Of a stretch of DNA of 64,000 nucleotides, positions 8,048 to 16,916 are shown one piece after another. The stretch spans positions 1 to 64,000 of the forward strand of contig NZ_JAIELN010000005.1 of NCBI RefSeq assembly GCF_019753045.1. Direction: 5' to 3'. Positions within the stretch are counted from its first letter, which is position 1. Every line of letters starts with the position of its first letter. Source of the DNA: Hyphomicrobium sp. Its GTDB lineage: Bacteria > Pseudomonadota > Alphaproteobacteria > Rhizobiales > Hyphomicrobiaceae. Position numbers and translations under genes: made by a program. The notes below the pieces were generated by a model that saw only the letters and a list, made by a program, of their open reading frames with translations, was not told where the DNA came from and ran no database searches.

Positions 8048-8995
8048 ATGGCACGCGCATTCGTTTTTCCAGGGCAGGGCAGCCAGGACGTCGGCATGGG
8101 CAAGGCGTTAGCGGATGCTTTTCCGTCGGCACGCGCGGTCTTCGAAGAGGTCGACGATGCGCTGGGTGAAAAGCTGTCGGCGATCATCTGGGAAGGGCCG
8201 AAAGAGACCCTCACGCTGACGGAAAACGCGCAACCCGCTTTGATGGCTGTCTCCGTCGCGGTGATGCGGGTTCTCGAGAACGAGCGCGGCTTCTCTCTCG
8301 CAGACAATGTGAAATTCGTCGCCGGGCATTCGCTCGGGGAATATTCGGCGCTTGCTGCCGCCGGAGCGTTCTCGCTGGCAGACGCGGCGCGGCTTCTCAG
8401 GCTCCGCGGACAGGCCATGCAGAAAGCCGTGCCGGTCGGCGTTGGCGCGATGGCGGCTCTTCTCGGCGTCGGGATCGAGGTGGCCGAGAAAGTTGCCGCC
8501 GAGGCCGCGCAGGGCAACGTTTGCCAGGTCGCGAACGATAACGAGCCGACGCAGGTCGTGCTCTCCGGCCACAAGACGGCGATCGACCGGGTGGCGGAGA
8601 TCGGCAAGGCATTCGGCGTCCGGCGCGCGGTGCCGCTTCCGGTCTCGGCGCCCTTCCATTGCAAGCTTATGCAACCTGCCGCCGATGCGATGGCTGAAGC
8701 ATTGGCGTCGGTTACGGTTCGCGCTCCTGCAGTGCCCGTTGTTGCAAACGTTCTGGCGCAACCCATTTCGGACCCGGACGACATCAAAAAGCGCCTCGTC
8801 GAGCAGGTTACGGGCACTGTTCGCTGGCGTGAATGCGTCGCGGCGATGGCTGCGGCCGGGGTGACGGATTTCTACGAGATCGGCGCAGGCAAGGTTCTGG
8901 CCGGGCTCGTCAAGCGCACAGCGCCAAGTGTCAACGCGATGAGTGTTGGAACACCGGCCGATATCGATGCGGCGATCGCCGCACTCACTCAATAA
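8048..8995 (+). CDS. fabD: Malonyl-CoA:ACP transacylase
   Basis: FabD transfers malonyl from CoA to acyl carrier protein in the first committed step of type II fatty-acid elongation. The 315-residue protein begins with the typical FVFPGQGSQ loop (oxyanion hole), carries the nucleophile serine in GHSLGEYSA near residue 98, and has the His of the PFHCKLM segment as its catalytic partner. Length is normal. It is the first of fabD-fabG-acpP-fabF, with fabG 10 bases downstream. Confidence 0.97.
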   Translation: MARAFVFPGQGSQDVGMGKALADAFPSARAVFEEVDDALGEKLSAIIWEGPKETLTLTENAQPALMAVSVAVMRVLENERGFSLADNVKFVAGHSLGEYSALAAAGAFSLADAARLLRLRGQAMQKAVPVGVGAMAALLGVGIEVAEKVAAEAAQGNVCQVANDNEPTQVVLSGHKTAIDRVAEIGKAFGVRRAVPLPVSAPFHCKLMQPAADAMAEALASVTVRAPAVPVVANVLAQPISDPDDIKKRLVEQVTGTVRWRECVAAMAAAGVTDFYEIGAGKVLAGLVKRTAPSVNAMSVGTPADIDAAIAALTQ

Positions 8996-9005
8996 GGAGA
9001 TCTGA

Positions 9006-9752
9006 ATGTTCGATTTGACCGGCAAAACTGCGCTCGTTACGGGCGCCACCGGCGGACTTGGCGCAGAGATTGCGCGCGTGCTGCATAAGGCTGGCGCTTC
9101 CGTCGCGATATCGGGGCGCAAGGTCGAAGCGCTCGACGCTTTGGCGAAGGAACTCGGCGACCGGGTTCACGTCGTACCTTGCGACCTCGCCGATCGTGCA
9201 AGCGTCGGCAAGCTGGTCGATGAGGCGGTGAAGGCTCTCGGCGGACGGCTGGATATCCTGGTCAACAATGCCGGTCTCACCAAGGATAATCTCTTCATGG
9301 TGATGAAGGACGATCAGTGGGATGACGTCATCGCTGTCAACCTGACCTCGACCTTCATGCTTTGCCGCGCCGCTTCGCGCCACATGATGCGGTCCAAGAC
9401 CGGGTACGGGCGCATCATCAACATCGCATCGGTTTCGGGCGTTTTCGGCAATCCGGGCCAGGGCAACTATGCAGCGTCGAAAGCCGGTATGATCGGCATG
9501 ACCAAATCGCTCGCACGTGAAGTCGCGTCACGCGGGATCACGGCGAACTGCATCGCGCCCGGCTTTATCAAGACGGCGATGACGGATGTTCTGACTGAAA
9601 AGCAGAAGGGCGAGATCGCTCAAATCATTCCTGCGCAACGCTTCGGCGAGCCGCTGGATGTGGCAGCGGGCTGTTTATATCTCGCCTCGAACGAGGGCGG
9701 CTATATCACCGGCCAGACGCTCCATATCAACGGCGGTATGGCAATGGTTTGA
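9006..9752 (+). CDS. fabG: 3-oxoacyl-ACP reductase
   Basis: FabG reduces beta-ketoacyl-ACP with NADPH. It is a 248-residue short-chain dehydrogenase with the cofactor loop TGATGGLG (about residues 12-19), NNAG, the catalytic Ser in NIASVSG and the YxxxK pair in YAASKAG. AAGGAGAT stands 5 bases before the ATG. Its place after fabD and before acpP and fabF separates it from the many other dehydrogenases of this fold. Confidence 0.96.
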   Translation: MFDLTGKTALVTGATGGLGAEIARVLHKAGASVAISGRKVEALDALAKELGDRVHVVPCDLADRASVGKLVDEAVKALGGRLDILVNNAGLTKDNLFMVMKDDQWDDVIAVNLTSTFMLCRAASRHMMRSKTGYGRIINIASVSGVFGNPGQGNYAASKAGMIGMTKSLAREVASRGITANCIAPGFIKTAMTDVLTEKQKGEIAQIIPAQRFGEPLDVAAGCLYLASNEGGYITGQTLHINGGMAMV

Positions 9753-10148
9753 TTCAGCCTTCTGCATTGGTAAACGCCCAGAATGCCTGATTTATTGGCC
9801 TTGAGCCTGTCGGGCATTCTGATGCTGAACGGTGCGTCACCACGTGCTTTGCATTGCTCCTGAAGTGTGTTAACGACACCACGGTTTTGAGGCGTCGAAA
9901 TCACGTCATCGGGACTGTGCGAAGCTGGGGACAACTCAGCGCCGTACAAGTTGGAGACGGTGCCGAGCGTTGAGACTCACGCTACGGCGACTAACGAAAA
10001 AAGACTTCTGAACGGGGCGAACCCCTATCCGAACAGGCTAAACTTCCCGTAAGTTGATATCCTGTCATGCGGCTTATAGCGGGTTCTGCAGGGCGAACAG
10101 GCGAGCAATAAAAGGCCGCCAAAAATTAGAAAGACACGAGGATTGACG
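9753..10148. promoter_or_regulatory. fabG-acpP intergenic region
   Basis: No gene is visible in these 396 bases. A perfect 9-bp inverted repeat, CAGAATGCC (9779-9787) and GGCATTCTG (9813-9821), with a 25-base spacer follows the fabG stop; it has no T-run. Two weak promoter-like pairs could drive acpP: TTGAGA/TAACGA (9970-9997, 16-base spacer) and TTGATA/TATAGC (10054-10080, 15-base spacer). A long leader with its own promoter fits the high expression usual for acpP. Confidence 0.4.
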
Positions 10149-10391
10149 ATGAGCGATGTCGCAGAGCGCGTGAAGAAAATTGTCGTAGAGCATCTTGGGG
10201 TCGAGGCCGACAAGGTCACCGACAATGCAAGCTTCATCGACGACCTTGGTGCAGACAGCTTGGATACTGTTGAGCTCGTGATGGCATTCGAAGAGGAATT
10301 CGGCTGCGAAATTCCGGACGATGCTGCCGAGCACATCCTGACGGTTGGCGACGCCGTCAAGTTCCTCGAAAAGAACGCAAGCGCCGCTTAA
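10149..10391 (+). CDS. acpP: Acyl carrier protein
   Basis: AcpP carries growing acyl chains on a 4'-phosphopantetheine arm. The 80-residue acidic protein has the invariant attachment site DSLD with Ser37. The ATG at 10149 is chosen because GAGG sits 7 bases upstream; an in-frame TTG two codons earlier is less likely. Length and sequence are standard. It lies between fabG and fabF. Confidence 0.98.
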   Translation: MSDVAERVKKIVVEHLGVEADKVTDNASFIDDLGADSLDTVELVMAFEEEFGCEIPDDAAEHILTVGDAVKFLEKNASAA

Positions 10392-10446
10392 GCGCGTCGC
10401 CGTTTCTTTTCGTCCTTGGCGCAATTGCGCCTATCGGACAGAATTC

Positions 10447-10474
10447 AGAGGGGGCTGGGCAACCGGCCCCCTCT
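10447..10474 (+). promoter_or_regulatory. GNRA-capped hairpin between acpP and fabF
   Basis: AGAGGGGGC (10447-10455) pairs perfectly with GCCCCCTCT (10466-10474). The stem extends through TGG/CCG to a GCAA tetraloop, giving 12 pairs including one G-T. There is no T-run afterwards, so it is not a classic intrinsic terminator. It lies 56 bases after the acpP stop and 53 before fabF. It could stabilise the acpP message, direct processing or weaken read-through. Confidence 0.65.
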
Positions 10475-10526
10475 ACGCGCCCAGCGCCGATCGCAATCAC
10501 TGCAAACGGGAAATAAGAAAAAATCG

Positions 10527-11789
10527 ATGCGCCGTGTCGTCATTACAGGATTGGGTCTCGTCACTCCCGTCGGATGCGGTGTCGAGGCCTCATGGTCCAA
10601 CCTTCTCGCGGGCCAAAGCGGTGCACGGCGTATCGAGGAATTCGAAGTTTCCGACATAACCTGCCAGATCGCGAACTTCATTCCGCGCGGCGCCACGTCC
10701 GAGGGCAAGTTCAATCCCGATGACTGGATGGAGCCGAAAGAGCAGCGCAAGGTCGATGATTTCATCATCTATGCGGTCGCTGCCGCCGATCAGGCCATCG
10801 CGGATTCCGGCCTGAAGTTCGATACCTCCGATGCGCAGGAGCGCGCTGGGGTTCTCATCGGCTCGGGCATTGGCGGGCTGTCTGGAATTGCGGATACGTC
10901 CATCCTGCTCAAGGAGAAGGGACCGCGCCGCGTCTCGCCGTTCTTCATACCGGGCCGTCTCATCAATCTCGCCGGTGGATACGTTTCGATCAAGCATCAC
11001 TTGCGCGGTCCGAACAACGCGGTCGTCACGGCCTGCGCGACCGGCACGCATGCGATCGGCGACGCCGCACGGATCATCGCGCTCGACGACGCCGATGTCA
11101 TGGTGGCCGGCGGTACGGAGAGTCCGATCTGCCGTATCGCGATGGCGGGCTTCGCCGCTTGTCGCGCGCTCTCGACCGGCTTCAACGATGATCCCACAAG
11201 AGGTTCGCGGCCGTACGACAAGGACCGCGACGGCTTCGTGATGGGCGAGGGCGCCGGCGTCGTCGTCCTTGAAAGCTACGAGCACGCCAAGGCGCGCGGC
11301 GCCAAGATTTACGCCGAGGTCATCGGTTACGGCATGTCGGCGGACGCCTATCACATCACAGCGCCTGCCGAAGACGGCGACGGCGGCTACCGCTGCATGA
11401 AGGCCGCGCTTGCCCGGGCGGGCGTTGCGCCGAGCGAAATCGACTACGTCAACGCGCACGGCACCTCGACGCCGATGGGCGATGAGATTGAACTCAAGGC
11501 TGTTGAACGGCTGTTCGGTAACAGCGCGGGCCGGCTGGCGATGTCGTCGACGAAATCGGCCATCGGCCATCTGCTCGGTGCAGCCGGGGCGGTCGAGGCA
11601 ATATTCTCCGTTCTCGCGATCCGCGATAACGTCGCTCCTCCGACGCTCAATCTCGACAATCCATCGGTCGAGACGGCCATCGATCTTGTGCCTCACAAGG
11701 CACAAAAGCGTGATATCAATACCGCGCTCTCGAATTCGTTTGGCTTCGGCGGGACGAATGCGTCGCTCGTTCTCCGCCGCGTCGCGTGA
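10527..11789 (+). CDS. fabF: 3-oxoacyl-ACP synthase II
   Basis: FabF condenses malonyl-ACP with acyl-ACP. The active-site cysteine lies in VVTACATGTH, and the two histidines in NAHGTSTPMGD and KSAIGHLLGA, the Cys-His-His triad of this class. The frame is open to 10416, but the ATG at 10527 gives 420 residues and the expected MRRVVITGLG start. The ribosome-binding site is weak. An essential housekeeping enzyme, last of the fab genes here. Confidence 0.97.
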   Translation: MRRVVITGLGLVTPVGCGVEASWSNLLAGQSGARRIEEFEVSDITCQIANFIPRGATSEGKFNPDDWMEPKEQRKVDDFIIYAVAAADQAIADSGLKFDTSDAQERAGVLIGSGIGGLSGIADTSILLKEKGPRRVSPFFIPGRLINLAGGYVSIKHHLRGPNNAVVTACATGTHAIGDAARIIALDDADVMVAGGTESPICRIAMAGFAACRALSTGFNDDPTRGSRPYDKDRDGFVMGEGAGVVVLESYEHAKARGAKIYAEVIGYGMSADAYHITAPAEDGDGGYRCMKAALARAGVAPSEIDYVNAHGTSTPMGDEIELKAVERLFGNSAGRLAMSSTKSAIGHLLGAAGAVEAIFSVLAIRDNVAPPTLNLDNPSVETAIDLVPHKAQKRDINTALSNSFGFGGTNASLVLRRVA

Positions 11790-11920
11790 AAGCTGCGGCG
11801 GGTACGGGTTTTTGCCACATTTTACGTTGAGCGTCCCTCGCGGGTGGGGGATGGAGCAGCGCAATTCGGGGCGATAAATCTCGTACGCAGCGCTCTTTCA
11901 ATGACGGTGCTCGCGGTATC

Positions 11921-13291
11921 ATGAGTCAAAACAGAAAGCGGCCGGACGGGAACAGGACGTCTCGGACTGCTGGAGCTCGAAGCCCCGCCGAACGGTTAGA
12001 GCCGGGTCGTGCGCCGGGCCGTCCGCGTGGCATTCAGGCCCGTGAGCCGTCGCGCGCATTGAGCGGGTTCGTCCGCGTCATCAGCAGCGTCCTGACAGTA
12101 GCTCTCATCGTCATGGTGCTCGTCGGCGGAACGGCGTTCGCTATTGTCCATCAGTTCGAAAGTCCCGGCCCGCTCGATGCGCCGCGCACTGTGGTGATCC
12201 CCAAGGGCGAAGGCCGTATCGCGATCGCCGAGCGCTTGGAAAAAGAAGGCGTCATCACCAATCGATGGACCTTCGTCGGCGGCTATCTGCTGCAAGGTTT
12301 CCTCGGCAGCCGAAAGACGACGGAGCTTCGCGCGGGCGAATACGAAATCAAGGAACACGCCTCCATGCGGGAGGTGATCGATACGCTCGCCGAGGGCAAG
12401 TCGATCCTCTACAAGGCGACTTTACCTGAAGGCCTGACGAGCGAGCAGATCGTCGAGCGGCTCAAGGCCGAGCCGAACCTCAGCGGCGAGATCACGAGCA
12501 TTCCCGCTGAAGGTACGCTGCTTCCCGATACATATTATTTTTCGAAGGGTGCTTCACGGCACGAGATCCTGGACCGGATGCGGGACGGGATGGAGAAGTC
12601 CTTGGCGGAACTCTGGGAGCAGCGCGATCCCGATCTCCCGGTCAGATCTCCTGAAGAGCTGGTGACGTTCGCCTCGATCGTCGAGAAGGAAACGGGCCGT
12701 CAGGACGAGCGCGATCGGGTCGCGGCCGTTTTCTACAATCGGCTGCGCAAGGGGATGCGGCTGCAATCCGATCCAACCATCATTTACGGCATCGTCGGCG
12801 GCCAGGGTGTTCTGGGGCGCGGCATCACGAGGACCGATATCGATACCAAGTCGCCCTACAACACCTACCAGATCAACGGCTTGCCGCCGGGGCCGATCTG
12901 CAACCCGGGCAAATCCACGCTAGCGGCCGCACTGCATCCGGCGAAAACGTCCGATCTTTATTTCGTCGCGGACGGTACCGGCGGCCATACTTTCTCGGAA
13001 ACGCTGAAAGATCACAATTCGGCCGTCCAGAAATGGCGGCAGGTCGAAAAGCAGTCGAAAGCCAAGCAGGGGGCGAGCGACACGGCCGATCCGGACACGG
13101 GCACCGTTCCGATCCCTCAGGGGCTCGATACGGCGCCGAAGAGCCCGGTCACGACGAAGGGGCAGAAATCCGCGAAGAGCCAAGCTCCGGCGCCCTCGGC
13201 AAACGGCGCCGACGATGGGTCCGCTGCTCCCGTTTCCTCGGTGAATTCGACGGATGTTCCCTTGCCCGTCCGGAAGCCGAAGAAGCAATAG
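11921..13291 (+). CDS. mltG: Endolytic murein transglycosylase MltG
   Basis: MltG (YceG-like) cleaves nascent glycan strands at the inner membrane and helps set chain length. The 456-residue protein has a basic cytoplasmic tail of about 50 residues, one membrane helix (VISSVLTVALIVMVLVGG, roughly 52-69), a LysM-like segment and the catalytic domain with Glu in ASIVEKETG. The last ~90 residues form a low-complexity tail rich in Lys, Pro, Ser and Ala, ending PLPVRKPKKQ. It follows fabF, as in many alphaproteobacteria. Confidence 0.95.
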   Translation: MSQNRKRPDGNRTSRTAGARSPAERLEPGRAPGRPRGIQAREPSRALSGFVRVISSVLTVALIVMVLVGGTAFAIVHQFESPGPLDAPRTVVIPKGEGRIAIAERLEKEGVITNRWTFVGGYLLQGFLGSRKTTELRAGEYEIKEHASMREVIDTLAEGKSILYKATLPEGLTSEQIVERLKAEPNLSGEITSIPAEGTLLPDTYYFSKGASRHEILDRMRDGMEKSLAELWEQRDPDLPVRSPEELVTFASIVEKETGRQDERDRVAAVFYNRLRKGMRLQSDPTIIYGIVGGQGVLGRGITRTDIDTKSPYNTYQINGLPPGPICNPGKSTLAAALHPAKTSDLYFVADGTGGHTFSETLKDHNSAVQKWRQVEKQSKAKQGASDTADPDTGTVPIPQGLDTAPKSPVTTKGQKSAKSQAPAPSANGADDGSAAPVSSVNSTDVPLPVRKPKKQ

Positions 13292-13383
13292 ATCGCACCT
13301 GATCACAACTCCTGTTGGCGGGGGCGACGCGACCCGTTAAGTTGCGCGCCGCTAGCTCATCCCCGTCGACGAGACCTTTCCCT

Positions 13384-14274
13384 ATGACAATTTCCAGCAT
13401 GACGGGATTTGCCCGTGTCGATGGCTCGGCCGATGGCCTGGCTTGGACGTGGGAAGCGCGCAGCGTCAACGGCCGCGGCCTTGACGTTCGGCTGCGCCTG
13501 CCGCCCGGCTATGAGGGCCTTGAAGTTGCCGCGCGCGACGCCGTTTCAAAGCGGTTTGCCCGCGGAAGCATTGCCCTGTCGCTCGCGCTCGAACGGCAGC
13601 AGGGCAACGGCTCCGTGCGTTTGAACGAACTCGTGCTCGCCGATGTGATGAAGGCCGCCGACCGGGTATCCGCGTTATCCGGCGCAGCGAAGCCCGATGC
13701 GGCGCAGTTCCTCATGATCAAAGGGGTGCTCGAGACGGCGGATCAGGCGGTCGAGGACAGCGAAGCGCGTGCGGCGCGCGAAAGCGCTGTCTTGCGCAGC
13801 CTCGAGGCCACGCTTGATAAACTCGGCGAAGCCCGCCGCGCCGAGGGCACGCGTCTCGCGGAGATCGTTCGCGATCAGCTCACCCAGATCGAACGCTTGG
13901 CGGGTGAGGTGCGTGCGTCGCCTTCCCGGTCGCCGGAAGCGATCGTCGCGCGGTTGAAGGATGCGATGGCTCGCCTCTTCGAGGCGACTGCGGCACTCGA
14001 TCAAGACCGTCTCTACCAGGAAGCCATGCTTATGGCGACGCGTGCCGACGTCGAGGAAGAACTACAGCGTCTTGCCGCGCACGTCTCCGGCGCCCGCGAT
14101 ATCATCAGCGAACCTGGGGCCGTCGGGCGGAAACTCGATTTTCTGGCGCAGGAATTCAACCGCGAAGCCAACACGCTTTGCTCGAAAGCGAATGCAGTCG
14201 ACGTCACCCGGCTCGGCCTGCAGTTGAAGACGGTCATCGACCAGCTTCGCGAACAAGTGCAAAATGTCGAATAG
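13384..14274 (+). CDS. YicC/YloC family endoribonuclease
   Basis: A 296-residue protein with the YicC N-terminal domain starting MTISSMTGFARV and a C-terminal DUF1732-type helical region (RADVEEELQRLAAHV, then GRKLDFLAQEFNREANT). Family members are RNases linked to small-RNA turnover. The frame extends to 13315, but the ATG at 13384 matches the family start exactly. It overlaps gmk by 11 bases; a yicC-gmk pairing is common in bacteria. Confidence 0.93.
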   Translation: MTISSMTGFARVDGSADGLAWTWEARSVNGRGLDVRLRLPPGYEGLEVAARDAVSKRFARGSIALSLALERQQGNGSVRLNELVLADVMKAADRVSALSGAAKPDAAQFLMIKGVLETADQAVEDSEARAARESAVLRSLEATLDKLGEARRAEGTRLAEIVRDQLTQIERLAGEVRASPSRSPEAIVARLKDAMARLFEATAALDQDRLYQEAMLMATRADVEEELQRLAAHVSGARDIISEPGAVGRKLDFLAQEFNREANTLCSKANAVDVTRLGLQLKTVIDQLREQVQNVE

Positions 14275-14977
14275 AATGACCAAAAACAGCGCGGACAATT
14301 CGAACAGCAATTCAAACAACGGGCCTAATAACAAGGACGTTGGTGGGCCCAGCATCGCGCGCCGGGGATTGCTCTACATCGTCTCGTCGCCGTCGGGTGC
14401 CGGGAAAACGACGCTTGCCCGGCGCGTGCTCGCGGCCGACGACAACATCGAGATGTCGGTTTCGGTTACGACGCGCCAACCGCGTCCGGGCGAAACGGAT
14501 GGCGTTGACTATCATTTCGTCGACCATGCGACGTTCGAGAGAATGAAAGAGCGGGGCGAGCTGCTCGAATGGGCGCGCGTCTTCGACAACTTCTACGGCA
14601 CGCCCCATGCGCCGGTCGAAAATGCTATTCGCCAGGGCAAGGACGTTCTGTTCGATATCGACTGGCAGGGTGCACAGCAGCTGTCCGGAAAAATGCCGGG
14701 AGACGTCGTGCGAGTGTTCGTTCTCCCGCCATCGGGCGACGTGCTCGAGGGGCGGCTGAAATCGCGGGCACAGGATCCGGCGGACGTCGTTGCGAAGCGT
14801 ATGGCGGCGGCATCTTCCGAGATCAGCCACTGGCCGGAATACGATTACGTGATCGTCAACTCGGAGATCGAGCAGAGCACGGCGGCGGCGCTGGCGATCC
14901 TCTCGGCGGAACGGCTGAAGCGGGCACGTCTTCTGGGGCTATCCGACTTCGTTCGCAAATTGCAATCGGCGCTTTAA
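14264..14977 (+). CDS. gmk: Guanylate kinase
   Basis: Gmk phosphorylates GMP to GDP. The P-loop is [10 protein letters not shown] near residue 45, followed by the GMP-binding segment [18 protein letters not shown]. The protein is 237 residues, about 30 longer than usual, because of an Asn/Ser-rich N-terminal extension. The ATG at 14264 overlaps yicC; another ATG at 14276 is possible, and neither has a good ribosome-binding site. The gene ends tail-to-tail with rsmA, overlapping by 4 bases. Confidence 0.95.
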   Translation: MSNRMTKNSADNSNSNSNNGPNNKDVGGPSIARRGLLYIVSSPSGAGKTTLARRVLAADDNIEMSVSVTTRQPRPGETDGVDYHFVDHATFERMKERGELLEWARVFDNFYGTPHAPVENAIRQGKDVLFDIDWQGAQQLSGKMPGDVVRVFVLPPSGDVLEGRLKSRAQDPADVVAKRMAAASSEISHWPEYDYVIVNSEIEQSTAAALAILSAERLKRARLLGLSDFVRKLQSAL

Positions 14978-15861
14978 TCGCTCGCCGCGCCGGCCTCGTC
15001 TAGAATGGCAGCGAGACGGGCGAAGTCCGAAACGGAGAGTTCTTCCGCGCGCTTTTCGGGCGAGAGGCCTGCGCGCTGGAGAAGGAGCTCCGGAAACGGC
15101 GTCAATTGCTTCAGGCTCGAACGGAGCATCTTGCGGCGTTGACCGAAGGCCGCACCCGTCACGCGCGCCAGCGTCGCAACGCGGCAGTCCGGTTCCGGCT
15201 TTGCCCGCGGGCGAAACTCGACAATGGCTGATGCAACTTTTGGCGGCGGCGTGAAAGCCTCCGGCGGCAGATTGAGGACAATCTTCGCCCCGGTTCGCCA
15301 CTGCGCGAGAACGGAAAGTCTGCCGTAGGCCTTCGACTTCGGCGTGGCGACGATGCGCTCGGCAACCTCGCGCTGGAACATCAGGACCATGCGGTCGTAC
15401 CACGGCGGCCAAGGCTCGGTTTCGAGCCAGTTGACGAGCAGCAGCGAGGCGATGCCGTAGGGCAGGTTCGCCGCGACCGTCACGGGGCCAGCGCCTTCCA
15501 GCAGTTTCGGCCAATCGACTTCGAGGGCGTCGTCCGCGTGGACTTCCAACCGTCCGGGAAAGCGTTCCGAGATATCGGCAAGCGCTGGGAGACAGCGATC
15601 GTCGCGTTCGATCGCGATGACGCGCTTTGCGCCTTCAATCAGAAGCGCGCGGGTCAGGCCGCCGGGTCCGGGGCCCACTTCAACAACGGTGCGCTCGCTC
15701 AAGTCGCCGGCGAGGCGCGCGATCTTGCGCGTCAGATTGAGGTCGAGCAGAAAATTCTGGCCAAGGGATTTCTTGGCGCTGAGGCCGTAGCGTTCGATGA
15801 CGTCGCGGAGCGGCGGCAGTCCATCGGGACCTTCACGGTGATGGGGCACGGACTCTTTCAT
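14974..15861 (-). CDS. rsmA: 16S rRNA dimethyladenosine transferase
   Basis: RsmA (KsgA) dimethylates two adjacent adenosines in helix 45 of 16S rRNA. The 295-residue protein carries SLGQNFLLD at its N-terminus, the SAM site [15 protein letters not shown], and the catalytic NLPY motif in [10 protein letters not shown]. Its ATG overlaps the pdxA stop by 4 bases (ATGA), so translation is probably coupled. It ends the lptF-to-rsmA gene run. Confidence 0.96.
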   Translation of the reverse strand: MKESVPHHREGPDGLPPLRDVIERYGLSAKKSLGQNFLLDLNLTRKIARLAGDLSERTVVEVGPGPGGLTRALLIEGAKRVIAIERDDRCLPALADISERFPGRLEVHADDALEVDWPKLLEGAGPVTVAANLPYGIASLLLVNWLETEPWPPWYDRMVLMFQREVAERIVATPKSKAYGRLSVLAQWRTGAKIVLNLPPEAFTPPPKVASAIVEFRPRAKPEPDCRVATLARVTGAAFGQRRKMLRSSLKQLTPFPELLLQRAGLSPEKRAEELSVSDFARLAAILDEAGAASD

Positions 15862-16886
15862 GCTGCGGACGCGAGAGATCTGCGTGCGCTCATCTCGCCA
15901 GCGAGTTTCAGAGCGGCTTTGAGGCTTGCCGCCGAAGCGAGCCCTTTGCCGGCAATTGCAAATGCCGTCCCGTGATCGGGTGAGGTGCGGACGAACGGCA
16001 GGCCGATCGTTGCGTTGACCCCTTCGTCGAAGCTTAGCGTCTTGATCGGGATCAATCCTTGATCGTGATACATGGCGAGCGCCGCATCATAGGTCTTTCG
16101 CGCCGCGTCGTGAAACATCGTATCGGCGGCGTGGGGGCCGGTCACATCGAGCCCCTCCGCTTTCAGAGCCTCCACGGCGGGCCGTATGATCTCGGCATCT
16201 TCCGAGCCGAGCGCGCCGTCTTCGCCCGCATGCGGGTTGAGCCCCGCAACGGCGATGCGGGGATTTGAAATACCGAAGTCGCGTTTGAGCGATGCCGCCA
16301 TGATGCGTGCGGTTTCGACGATTTTATCGGATGTCAGCAGGGACGGCACGTCCTTCAGCGCGACGTGAATCGTGAGCGGGACCACGCGCAACTGCGGCGA
16401 GGCGAGCATCATCACGGGGGCGGACGGCTCTCCTGGCCAGAATTCCGCGGCGAGCGCGCCCAGATACTCCGTATGCCCGGGAAACTCGAAGCCTGCGCCG
16501 TAGAGCACCGACTTCGCGATCGGGTTGGTCACGACTGCGGAGGCTCGTCCCGCGGCGACATCGGCGACAGCGCGGCGGATGGCGAGGATCGTTGCGGGGC
16601 CATTGGCGACAGTGGGCGCACCGGGCTTTGCGGGTTCTGCGAGCGGAATTGGAAGGACGGGCAGCGCGTCATTGAAGATCTGCGTGGCGGCCAACGCGTC
16701 CGGAACGGGCACGATGAGGGATGCGTCGATGCCGGCCGAGCGAGCGACTGCGCGCATCAGATCGACGTCAGCGTAGAGTACGAACGTCGGCAATTCGTCG
16801 ACGAAACGATCTTTCCAGGCCTGGAGGGCGAGTTCGGGGCCGATGCCTGCGGCATCCCCCATCGTCAGTGCGATAGGCAGTGTCAT
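15858..16886 (-). CDS. pdxA: 4-hydroxythreonine-4-phosphate dehydrogenase
   Basis: PdxA oxidises 4-phosphohydroxy-L-threonine in the DXP-dependent route to pyridoxal phosphate. The 342-residue product has the N-terminal GDAAGIGPE loop and the metal-ligand histidines in [15 protein letters not shown] and YHDQGLIP. It stands 30 bases after the SurA-like gene and overlaps rsmA, the same surA-pdxA-rsmA order as in E. coli. Confidence 0.96.
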   Translation of the reverse strand: MTLPIALTMGDAAGIGPELALQAWKDRFVDELPTFVLYADVDLMRAVARSAGIDASLIVPVPDALAATQIFNDALPVLPIPLAEPAKPGAPTVANGPATILAIRRAVADVAAGRASAVVTNPIAKSVLYGAGFEFPGHTEYLGALAAEFWPGEPSAPVMMLASPQLRVVPLTIHVALKDVPSLLTSDKIVETARIMAASLKRDFGISNPRIAVAGLNPHAGEDGALGSEDAEIIRPAVEALKAEGLDVTGPHAADTMFHDAARKTYDAALAMYHDQGLIPIKTLSFDEGVNATIGLPFVRTSPDHGTAFAIAGKGLASAASLKAALKLAGEMSARRSLASAA

Positions 16887-16916
16887 GTGGCGTGTACCAG
16901 GTTCGCGCGCGTCCCC

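Noticed and set aside
8108-9121. A 337-codon minus-strand frame opposite fabD
   Set aside because: Shadow of fabD and the start of fabG, Arg/His-rich, no protein motif.
9779-9821. Inverted repeat after fabG considered as a terminator
   Set aside because: The spacer is 25 bases and no T-run follows, so I note it only within the intergenic entry.
10590-11864. A 424-codon open frame on the minus strand opposite fabF
   Set aside because: Arg/Ala-rich translation without motifs, mirrored codon for codon on fabF. No ribosome-binding site or neighbour supports it.
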